From Streptomyces sp. DH41 (GTDB lineage: Bacteria; Actinomycetota; Actinomycetes; Streptomycetales; Streptomycetaceae), in the NCBI RefSeq assembly GCF_029813785.1, contig NZ_JARVKY010000008.1:186001-250000 (forward strand): 64,000 nt of DNA, written 5' to 3'. A program made the translations under genes and the position numbers. The notes beneath the pieces were generated by a model. That model worked only from the letters and a program-made list of their open reading frames with translations, was not told where the DNA came from and did not search any database. Below, in pieces: positions 49,312 to 56,443 of the stretch (position 1 is the stretch's first letter; each line of letters opens with the position of its first letter).

Positions 49312-50444
49312 CTCGGGAAGCGGTGATCGTCGGGGCGGTCCGCACCGCCGTCGGCAAGCGGGGCGGTGGTCTGGCCGACGTCCACCCTGCGGACCTGTCC
49401 GCGGCCGTGCTGCGAGCCCTCGCGGAGCGGACCGGGATCGACCCCGAGGTGGTCGATGACGTCATCTGGGGCTGTGTGTCCCAGATCGGCGACCAGTCGA
49501 GCAACATCGCCAGGTACTCGGTGCTGGCGGCGGGCTGGCCGGAGAGCGTTCCGGGGACGACGGTCAGCCGGGCGTGCGGGTCGAGCCAGCAAGCGCTGGA
49601 CTTCGCCGTGCAGGCGGTCCTGTCGGGCCAGCAGGAGGTGATCGTGGCGGGCGGCGTAGAGGTGATGAGCCGGGTGCCGCTGGGGGCCGCGAAGGCCGAG
49701 GGTATGCCGTACGGCCCGCGGGCCCTCGACCGCTACCGGGGCTTCTCCTTCAACCAGGGGATTTCCGCGGAGCTGATCGCGCGGAAGTGGGGCTTCTCGC
49801 GCGAGGAGCTCGACGCGTACACGGCGCTCTCGCACGAGCGCGCCGCGGCGGCGCAGGACACCGGAGCGTTCGCGCCGGAGATCGTCCCCGTGGCGGGGAT
49901 CGACACCGACGAGGGAATACGGCGCGGCACGAGCGTGGACACGCTCGCGAAGCTCAAGCCCTCCTTCCAGGAGGACGGTGTGATCCACGCGGGCAACGCC
50001 TCGCAGATCTCCGACGGAGCGGCCGCCCTGCTCGTCACCACCGCCGACAAGGCACGGGAACTGGGACTCGCTCCCCTGGTCCGCTACCGGGCCGGCGCGG
50101 TCGTCGGCTCCGACCCGGTGCTGATGCTCACCGGGCCGATCCCGGCGACCGAGAAGGTGCTGCGCAGGGCGGACCTCGCCGTCCGGGACATCGGCGTCTT
50201 CGAGGTGAACGAGGCGTTCGCACCGATCCCGCTGGCCTGGCTCACCGAAACCGGTGCCGACGCGGAGCGGCTGAACCCCCTCGGCGGCGCCATCGCGCTC
50301 GGCCACCCGCTGGGGGCGTCGGGAGCGGTGCTGATGACCCGCATGATCCATCACATGCGCGCACACGGCATCCGTTACGGCCTCCAGACCATGTGCGAGG
50401 GCGGCGGCACCGCGAACGCCACCGTCGTCGAACTCGGCGACTGA
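49308..50444 (+). CDS. Thiolase (acetyl-CoA acyltransferase)
   Basis: 378 aa, complete. Nucleophilic Cys in VSRACGSSQQALDFAVQAV (about residue 89), substrate loop GAAKAEGMPYGPRALDRY, His in IALGHPLGASGAVLMTRM, and second Cys in TMCEGGGTANATVV. It cleaves a 3-oxoacyl-CoA, ending the beta-oxidation round encoded by this operon. It starts with GTG, overlapping the isomerase stop. The C-terminal signature is intact, so activity is expected. Confidence 0.95.
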   Translation: MTREAVIVGAVRTAVGKRGGGLADVHPADLSAAVLRALAERTGIDPEVVDDVIWGCVSQIGDQSSNIARYSVLAAGWPESVPGTTVSRACGSSQQALDFAVQAVLSGQQEVIVAGGVEVMSRVPLGAAKAEGMPYGPRALDRYRGFSFNQGISAELIARKWGFSREELDAYTALSHERAAAAQDTGAFAPEIVPVAGIDTDEGIRRGTSVDTLAKLKPSFQEDGVIHAGNASQISDGAAALLVTTADKARELGLAPLVRYRAGAVVGSDPVLMLTGPIPATEKVLRRADLAVRDIGVFEVNEAFAPIPLAWLTETGADAERLNPLGGAIALGHPLGASGAVLMTRMIHHMRAHGIRYGLQTMCEGGGTANATVVELGD

Positions 50445-50458
50445 CGAGGGGAGTCACC

Positions 50459-51607
50459 GTGCGCAGAGACGTCTTCACCGCCGATCACGAGGACTTCCGC
50501 GAGCTGGTCCGGGACGTCGTGGCCAAGGAGGTGGTCCCGCACTACGCCGAGTGGGAGCGGGCCGGGCGGCTGCCCCGCTCCTTCTTCGAGCGGCTTGGCT
50601 CGATCGGTCTGCTCGGCATGGCGATACCCGAGGAGTACGGGGGCGGCGGACAGTCCGACTACCGCTACAACGTCGTCCTCCAGGAGGAGGCGGTCCGCGC
50701 CCTCGTCACGCTGGGCACCGTCCGCACCCAACTCGACGTGGTGCTGCCGTACTTCCTCGCCTACGCGGACCTGGAGCAGCGGGCGCGCTGGTTTCCCGGC
50801 CTGGCTTCCGGCCGGCTGCTTACCGCCATAGCGATGACCGAGCCCGGCACCGGTTCCGACCTCGCGGGGATGCGCACCACCGCGGTACGGGACGGGGACG
50901 CCTACGTCCTCAACGGCGCGAAGACCTTCATCACGGGCGGGCTGCTGGCCGACCTCGTGATCGTGGTGGCGCGTACCGCTCACGATCCCGGCGACCGGCG
51001 GGCGGGGCTGACGCTGCTGGTGGTGGAGGACGGGATGCCCGGGTTTACGCGGGGGCGGGTGCTGGAGAAGATGGGCATCAAGGCGCAGGACACCGTGGAA
51101 CTGGCCTTCGACGACGTCCGTGTGCCCGTCGCCAACCGGCTCGGTGAGGAGGGCGCGGCCTTCTCCTACCTCGGGCTCAACCTGCCGCAGGAGCGCATGA
51201 CCGTGGCGGTCGGCTCGGTGGCTCAGGCGCGGGCGGCGCTCGACGCGACCCTCGAGTACGTGAAGGAGCGGAAGGTGTTCGGCACCGCCGTCGCCTCGTT
51301 CCAGAACACCAAGTTCGAGCTCGCCGCCGTGGCCGCCGAGGTGGAGGCAGCTCAGGCCGTCGTCGACCGGGCCGTGCTGGAACTGGTCGACGGCCGGCTC
51401 TCCGGCGCCGACGCCGCCAAGGTCAAGCTGTTCTGCACCGAGGTACAGGCCCGCGCCGTCGACCGGTGCCTCCAGTTGTTCGGCGGATACGGCTACATGC
51501 TGGAGTACCCGATCGCCCGGCTGTACGCGGATGCGCGCATCACCCGCATCTACGCCGGGACCAGTGAGGTCATGAAGGTCATCATCGCCAAGTCCCTGGG
51601 GTTGTGA
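50459..51607 (+). CDS. Acyl-CoA dehydrogenase
   Basis: 382 aa from GTG 50459 (VRRDVFTADHEDFRELVRDV). Complete homomeric type: LGMAIPEEYGGGGQSDYRYN, TAIAMTEPGTGSDLAGMRTT, NGAKTFITGGLLADLVIVVA, EYVKERKVFGTAVASFQNTK, and C-terminal RIYAGTSEVMKVIIAKSLGL with catalytic Glu in GTSEV. It is the second dehydrogenase of the operon, so the operon can oxidise two different acyl-CoAs or carry out two rounds. Confidence 0.94.
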   Translation: MRRDVFTADHEDFRELVRDVVAKEVVPHYAEWERAGRLPRSFFERLGSIGLLGMAIPEEYGGGGQSDYRYNVVLQEEAVRALVTLGTVRTQLDVVLPYFLAYADLEQRARWFPGLASGRLLTAIAMTEPGTGSDLAGMRTTAVRDGDAYVLNGAKTFITGGLLADLVIVVARTAHDPGDRRAGLTLLVVEDGMPGFTRGRVLEKMGIKAQDTVELAFDDVRVPVANRLGEEGAAFSYLGLNLPQERMTVAVGSVAQARAALDATLEYVKERKVFGTAVASFQNTKFELAAVAAEVEAAQAVVDRAVLELVDGRLSGADAAKVKLFCTEVQARAVDRCLQLFGGYGYMLEYPIARLYADARITRIYAGTSEVMKVIIAKSLGL

Positions 51608-51611
51608 GGAA

Positions 51612-52382
51612 ATGGAAGACTTCTCCTCCCGTCCCGGGACCGCCCTTGTCGCGGGCGGTACCGGTGGCATCGGGGCGGCCGTCGTACGGATGCTCGCGGC
51701 CCGCGGCAGCGACGTCGTGCTCACCTATCGGGCCAGCCAGGAGGCCGCGTACGCGCTCACCGACGAGGTGAAGGCGGCCGGGCGCCGCGCCGTGGCCGTC
51801 CGGCTCGACCTGACCGACGAGGAGGCGACCGCGCGGGCGGTGCGCGACGCGGCGGCGGACTTCGGCGGCCTGCACACGGTGGTGTACGCGGCGGGGCCCC
51901 ATGTGCCCATGACACATCTCAGCAAGGTGACGCCCGGCCGGTACCGGGCGCAGCTGGAGGCCGACGCGGTGGCGTTCTTCAGTCTCGTCCACCCGGCGCT
52001 GCCGCTGCTGCGGAAGAGCCGGGGCAGTGTCGTCGCCGTGACGACGGTCGCCACCCGACGCTTCCCGGTGAGGGACGGGCTGTCCTCGGGCGCCAAGGGA
52101 GCGGTCGAGGCGGTGGCCCGGGCGCTGGCCGCCGAGGAGGGGCGCTACGGCGTCCGCGTCAACTGTGTGGCCCCCGGCATGCTCACGGACGGCATCGCGG
52201 GGCGGCTGATCAGTACCGGGGAACTGGACCAGGACGCTCTCGCCGTCACGCGGCGCAACATCCCGATGCGCCGGTTCGGGCAGGCGCGGGACATCGCGGA
52301 GGCGGTCGCGTTCCTCGCGTCTGACCGGGCCGAGTTCATCACCGGGCAGGCACTGGGGGTGGACGGCGGGTACAGCGTCTGA
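51612..52382 (+). CDS. SDR-family protein lacking the catalytic Tyr
   Basis: 256 aa. Cofactor motif ALVAGGTGGIGAAVVRML is intact and VVYAAGPHVPM replaces NNAG. The active site normally shows Ser then YxxxK; here VVAVTTVATRRFPVRDG is followed by LSSGAKGAVEA, so the Tyr position is Ser and the Lys remains. The C-terminal FITGQALGVDGGYSV is normal. It is the last gene of the nine-gene operon. It may be an enoyl-CoA reductase-type SDR with another proton donor, or a non-classical dehydrogenase. Confidence 0.86.
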   Translation: MEDFSSRPGTALVAGGTGGIGAAVVRMLAARGSDVVLTYRASQEAAYALTDEVKAAGRRAVAVRLDLTDEEATARAVRDAAADFGGLHTVVYAAGPHVPMTHLSKVTPGRYRAQLEADAVAFFSLVHPALPLLRKSRGSVVAVTTVATRRFPVRDGLSSGAKGAVEAVARALAAEEGRYGVRVNCVAPGMLTDGIAGRLISTGELDQDALAVTRRNIPMRRFGQARDIAEAVAFLASDRAEFITGQALGVDGGYSV

Positions 52383-52394
52383 GCACGGGCTGGT

Positions 52395-53639
52395 TCAGGG
52401 AGCGATCTGACGGCCGCCGACGTACACGGCCCGTACGGTCTCGGCGGACAGGACGTGGAGCGCCTCCCGCAGGGGCACGTGGAGCAGGCACAGGTCGGCC
52501 GGCGCACCGACCGACAGCCGGCGTGCGCGGGCGGGCTGCTCGGGCGTGCCGAGGAAGAACCCCAGGGCGGCCTCCGGTGTCACCCCCTCGCCGTCCTCCC
52601 GGCCGACCGCGGCCCGCATGACCGCCCACGGGTCGTCGGTCCCGTACGGCGCGTCGGTGCCGGCGGCGAGCGGGATGTCCGCCTCGGCCAGACTCCGGCA
52701 CCGGTAGAGGGGGTGGTCGTCCGGAGGGACCTCGGTGGCGTACTGGCGGCCCCGCTCCACCGGGAAGTGCGGCTGGGTGACGACCGTCAGCCCGAGTCGC
52801 CGGATCCAGGGGACGGTCTCGGCCGGGATCACCGCGCCGTGCTCAACCCGGTCCCCGGTGACCGGGCCGGCCTCCTGCACGGCGAGCAGGGTGACGAGCA
52901 ATTGCACGCGCGTCACACAGTGTACGGCCACGGGCCGGGGCCGTACCTCGCGCACCACGGCGGCGAGTTCACCCGGGGTGGGCAGGGTGGCGTCATCGAG
53001 CATGATCTTGTCCGGGGAATCCACACCCATGACGGTGAGCCGCTGCGGCAGCACCGACAGGGTCCGCCGCAGTCCGGACGCGGGCCGGGGATCGGCGTTG
53101 GTGAAGCCCGTGACGCCGAGGCGCGCGGCGCGTCGGCCCAGAGCCGCCAGATCGAGCCGCACCGGCGGGATCAGGTGCCGCAGCCGCTCGTCCTCCCGCC
53201 ACAACCTGCCGTCCCCGTCCAACCCTGCCGCCCGCAGCGCGGCGGTGTTGAGGAACCACATCGCCCCACTGCGGTGCTGCACCCGCACGGGCCGGTCGGC
53301 GACGATCGCGTCCAGAGCGGAGCGGTCCAGGTTCCCCGCGACACTCTCGTGGTAGCCGACCGCCCGCACCCATTCCCCGGGTGACCCGCTCCGCAGTGCC
53401 TGAGCGAATCCGTCGGGTGTACGGACGTCGGCCGGGCCCACGTGGACCGAGGCGGCGTCGGCGGCCAGGGCCATGAGGTGGACGTGGTGGTCGTGCAGTC
53501 CGGGCAGCAACGCCCCTCCGCCTCCGTCCACCTGGCTCTCCCCGGCGAGATGGCGCCCGATCTCGCTGATCCGCCCGTCGGCACCGATCCGTACGTCTGC
53601 AGGGGCGTACCCCTCGACCTCCACGTTCCGGATCAGCAC
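52395..53639 (-). CDS. Amidohydrolase family protein (YtcJ-like)
   Basis: 414 aa from GTG 53639, overlapping the CoA-transferase stop by 7 bp. Metal motif LLPGLHDHHVHLMALAA with HxH intact, VAVHCVTRVQLLVTLL, GDRVEHGAVIP, and LAAGTDAPYGTDDPWAVM with the final Asp. The C-terminal SVGAPADLCLLHVPLREAL is the outer beta-sandwich typical of YtcJ and related hydrolases. Such enzymes hydrolyse N-acyl or lactone bonds. It is convergent with the nine-gene operon (12-bp gap). Confidence 0.88.
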   Translation of the reverse strand: MLIRNVEVEGYAPADVRIGADGRISEIGRHLAGESQVDGGGGALLPGLHDHHVHLMALAADAASVHVGPADVRTPDGFAQALRSGSPGEWVRAVGYHESVAGNLDRSALDAIVADRPVRVQHRSGAMWFLNTAALRAAGLDGDGRLWREDERLRHLIPPVRLDLAALGRRAARLGVTGFTNADPRPASGLRRTLSVLPQRLTVMGVDSPDKIMLDDATLPTPGELAAVVREVRPRPVAVHCVTRVQLLVTLLAVQEAGPVTGDRVEHGAVIPAETVPWIRRLGLTVVTQPHFPVERGRQYATEVPPDDHPLYRCRSLAEADIPLAAGTDAPYGTDDPWAVMRAAVGREDGEGVTPEAALGFFLGTPEQPARARRLSVGAPADLCLLHVPLREALHVLSAETVRAVYVGGRQIAP

Positions 53640-54658
53640 GGTGCCGTCCGGGAGTCGGCGAGCGCGGCGGCACAGGCAGCCATGGACACGCACAGCAGCT
53701 CCGCGCCGCCGGCGGCGAGGGAGCGGACGGCCGCGTGGGCGGCGTACAGGCCGGTGACGGGGTCGGCGAGTGCGTCACCCAGGAACATGGGGTCGCCGTG
53801 CGGGTCGCGGCCGACCAGGCCGCCGGCCACCGCCGCGTCGTCCCCGAAGGCGATCCGGTCGTCGTCGCGGCCGTACCCGGTGATACTGACCCAGACTCGT
53901 CCGGGACGCGCGGTGAGGAACTCCTCGGCGAACACCCCCAGTTGCCGTAGCGCTCGCGGCCGGGAGGCTTCGATGACGACGTCCGCCCGGTCCACGGCGT
54001 CCGCCAGGGCACCGGAGGCGAAGTCCATGACCAGGCTGTCGTGTCCGTCGTGCAGCCAGCGGTAGAACTCCGGATGCCCCGACCTGGCGCCGTCCGGTCT
54101 GGTGGTGCTCTCCACCTTGGTCACCTGTGCCCCCGCCAGACCGAGCAGTCGCGCGCACAGAGGTCCGGCCCAGAGGGCGGACAGGTCGAGTACGCGCAGG
54201 CCGGTGAGCGGGCGGCGTAGCCGCTGGCCGTAGGGCCGGGCGCGTACCGGGGCGCGGCCTGAGCAGGCCGCTCCGAGTGCGGCGGCAGGGATGCCTACCC
54301 TCTGCGCGGCGGCGGCGAGTCGGAAGGCGGTGGTTGTTCGGGCACCACCGTCCAGGTCCGTGTCCCGCGCGCCGAGAAGGGCCAGCAGCGCGGGCAGTGA
54401 CGCGTGGTCGTCGGGTCGGGCCAGGTTGACGGCGGCCCATCCGTCGGCGGTCCGCAGGAGTCGGCAGGAGCCGCCGGCCGACGTCCGGCCCGGTGAGGGC
54501 AGCCCGGCGAGCCGTGCCCGCAGGAAGAGGGCTGTGGGCAGGTCCACGACGACACCGGTACGAGCGTCCAGGTCGTCCGCGACGGCCCGGAGCGGGACGA
54601 GGTACGGCGCGACGCCGGACATCCACGGGCCGAGAGCGAGAGCGTCATTCTTGGGCAC
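53633..54658 (-). CDS. CoA-transferase (CaiB/BaiF) with permuted segments
   Basis: 341 aa from GTG 54658. The canonical N-terminal block, PLTGLRVLDLSALWAGPLCA then VTKVESTTRPDGA, starts only at about residue 150. Residues 60-110 instead hold a small-domain-like segment, CRLLRTADGWAAVNLA, normally found in the C-terminal half. The chain ends with DDAAVAGGLVG and DPVTGLYAAHAAVRSL, the central part of the family. The order is thus permuted relative to classical CaiB. The frame is open and coupled to the amidohydrolase, so it is a real gene. It is divergent from a hydratase gene. Confidence 0.82.
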   Translation of the reverse strand: MPKNDALALGPWMSGVAPYLVPLRAVADDLDARTGVVVDLPTALFLRARLAGLPSPGRTSAGGSCRLLRTADGWAAVNLARPDDHASLPALLALLGARDTDLDGGARTTTAFRLAAAAQRVGIPAAALGAACSGRAPVRARPYGQRLRRPLTGLRVLDLSALWAGPLCARLLGLAGAQVTKVESTTRPDGARSGHPEFYRWLHDGHDSLVMDFASGALADAVDRADVVIEASRPRALRQLGVFAEEFLTARPGRVWVSITGYGRDDDRIAFGDDAAVAGGLVGRDPHGDPMFLGDALADPVTGLYAAHAAVRSLAAGGAELLCVSMAACAAALADSRTAPC

Positions 54659-54669
54659 GTGAATTCCCT

Positions 54670-54680
54670 TCTCTCTGAGA
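54670..54680. promoter_or_regulatory. Palindrome in the divergent promoter
   Basis: TCTCT-G-AGAGA, an 11-bp inverted repeat between the permuted CoA-transferase (-) and the hydratase (+). It is not the GAGAAT operator. A TACACT -10-like hexamer follows at 54692-54697, so the hydratase mRNA may have almost no leader. Confidence 0.4.
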
Positions 54681-54706
54681 GATGGGCAGATTACACTCAG
54701 GCGACC

Positions 54707-55645
54707 ATGGAGTCGCCGTGCCGCGTGATCGCCCTCGCCCCTTCGACGCCACCGCCACCCCGTGCGCACGATCAGGTTCTGGTGGGGGTGGCCAACAGGC
54801 CGGGTGAGGCCCCGGCCGCCTTCGACGTCCTCCTGACCGAGGGCACCGGCGCGCCCCGCCCCTGGGTCGCGTGCGCCGATCCCCGGGCCACCGCGCGCCG
54901 CATCGCCGCCGAGGTGGAACGGCACCCCGCCGCCTCCACCGCCCTGGTCCAAGTCCTGCGGATGGGTCCGGCGCTCACCCCGGCGGACAGGCTGCTGGTC
55001 GAATCCCTCGCCTACTCGGCTCTTCAGGGCAGCGCGGACTTCCGCGCCTGGCTGGCCGCCTCCCCGCCCCGAAGGCCGCGGCCCGCGGCGCAACCGGTGC
55101 GCCTCAGTCGCGACGGCGACCGCCTGGACGTCGTACTCGACCGCCCGTGGGCACGCAACGCCTTCGACGCGGCCACCCGGGACGCCCTCTGCGAAGCGCT
55201 CGACGTCGCTGCGGCCGATCCGACGATCACATGCGTCGACGTGCGCGGCGCCGGGCCCGCGTTCTGCGCCGGGGGCGACCTCACCGAGTTCGGCACCTCG
55301 CGGGACACCGCCGAGGCGCACCGGGTGCGGGTGTCCCGCAGTCCCGCCGCGCTGCTTCTGCGCTGCGCCGCCAAGGTGACCGCACACCTGCACGGCGCCT
55401 GTGTGGGTGCGGGCATCGAACTGGCGGCGTTCGCCGGGCGGGTGACGGCCGCGCCCGACACGGTGATCCGACTGCCCGAGATCGGGATGGGCCTGATCCC
55501 CGGCGCCGGGGGCACGGCGAGCCTGCCCGTCCGCGTCGGACGGGAACGGACCGCCTACCTGGCGTTGTCCGGTGCCTCGCTGACCGCGACGCAGGCGCTG
55601 CACTGGGGACTGGTGGACGCGATCACGGAAAGCCACTGGCACTGA
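54707..55645 (+). CDS. Enoyl-CoA hydratase/isomerase with N-terminal extension
   Basis: 312 aa from ATG 54707. Residues 1-125 are an extra domain ending LVESLAYSALQGSADFRAWL, not part of the crotonase fold. The crotonase core follows: DRPWARNAFDAATRDALCEA, oxyanion loop FCAGGDLTEFG, GACVGAGIELAAFAGRVTAA, and RLPEIGMGLIPGAGGTASL with the hydratase Glu intact. The helical extension recurs, as I recall, in actinobacterial members paired with CoA-transferases. It is probably a true hydratase. Divergent from the permuted CoA-transferase. Confidence 0.88.
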   Translation: MESPCRVIALAPSTPPPPRAHDQVLVGVANRPGEAPAAFDVLLTEGTGAPRPWVACADPRATARRIAAEVERHPAASTALVQVLRMGPALTPADRLLVESLAYSALQGSADFRAWLAASPPRRPRPAAQPVRLSRDGDRLDVVLDRPWARNAFDAATRDALCEALDVAAADPTITCVDVRGAGPAFCAGGDLTEFGTSRDTAEAHRVRVSRSPAALLLRCAAKVTAHLHGACVGAGIELAAFAGRVTAAPDTVIRLPEIGMGLIPGAGGTASLPVRVGRERTAYLALSGASLTATQALHWGLVDAITESHWH

Positions 55646-55709
55646 GTGGTTCGACGAACCCTGAGTGAAGCCGATTTTTACGCATCAGCAAACCAGGCGC
55701 CTCCACTCA

Positions 55710-55738
55710 TTGTCAGCTCTGGGCGGCGATTGTTACCT
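55710..55738 (+). promoter_or_regulatory. Promoter of the TetR/hydrolase operon
   Basis: TTGTCA, 17 bp, TTACCT in a comparatively AT-rich gap. The palindrome CTCAA-TTT-TTGAG lies just downstream, so this promoter is likely autoregulated. Confidence 0.5.
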
Positions 55739-55742
55739 TCTA

Positions 55743-55755
55743 CTCAATTTTTGAG
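55743..55755. promoter_or_regulatory. Palindrome upstream of TetR gene 55770
   Basis: CTCAA-TTT-TTGAG, a perfect 13-bp inverted repeat between the predicted promoter and the TetR start. A likely autoregulatory operator, distinct from the GAGAAT site. Confidence 0.5.
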
Positions 55756-55769
55756 AGAACGGAGCCTTC

Positions 55770-56423
55770 ATGGAGGCTGGCGCACGCTCAAGGAAACGCG
55801 GTCCCTACCAACGCTCTCACGAACGCCGGGAACGTATCTCCCTCGCCGTGTTGGAGCTGGTGGACGAGTTGGGCCACGAGGGAGTCACCACCGCGCTCGT
55901 CGCTGACCGGTCGGGGTCGAGCGAACCGACGGTGCTCTATCACTTCCCGACCAAGGAGCACCTGCTCGTCGCGGCCCTCGACCGCTCCGACGACCTGCAG
56001 CTGGACCTCGCGACCGTGGGGAACGGGGAGCTCACACTGAATCTGGACGCCCTGCGCGCCGTCGCCGACGCCGCGGTGTCAGTACACGAACGGCGACTGC
56101 GGCTGTTCGTGATGCTGCGCGGCCAGGCCGCGACGCCGAACCACCCGGCCGCCGACTACTTCGCCCGCCGGACGGAACGGGCGATGGGCCTGTGGACCGG
56201 CATGGTGGAGAAGAGGCAGCGCGAGGGAACGGCCCATCCCGGTCTCGAGCCTCGTGAGACGGCCCGGCAGGTTCTCGCACTCTGGGACGGCCTAGTCCTC
56301 GCTCACTTCAGCGACCCCGGCTTCGACTGCGGGCAGGCCCTGGTGGACGGCGTCCGCCGGCTCACAGGACAGAACTGGGTCGAAGGACTGGCCGCCCTCA
56401 ACCGGCCGGGCAACGGCCTCTGA
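55770..56423 (+). CDS. TetR-family regulator
   Basis: 217 aa. N-terminal basic arm SRKRGPYQRSHERRERI, then the HTH: LVDELGHEGVTTALVADRSG and SSEPTVLYHFPTKEHLLVAA. The ligand domain contains LFVMLRGQAATPNHPAADYF and ETARQVLALWDGLVLAHFSD. It resembles the TetR at 58674 in layout (RGPY arm, NHPAADYF versus DHPAHDYF), so the two flank the large hydrolase as related regulators. It is 20 bp upstream of that hydrolase and probably controls it. Confidence 0.9.
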   Translation: MEAGARSRKRGPYQRSHERRERISLAVLELVDELGHEGVTTALVADRSGSSEPTVLYHFPTKEHLLVAALDRSDDLQLDLATVGNGELTLNLDALRAVADAAVSVHERRLRLFVMLRGQAATPNHPAADYFARRTERAMGLWTGMVEKRQREGTAHPGLEPRETARQVLALWDGLVLAHFSDPGFDCGQALVDGVRRLTGQNWVEGLAALNRPGNGL

Positions 56424-56443
56424 CGGAACGGAAACAGAGACAC

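Noticed and set aside
4745..55645. Island as a secondary-metabolite biosynthetic cluster
   Set aside because: No PKS, NRPS, terpene cyclase, glycosyltransferase or exporter genes; the enzyme set is degradative.
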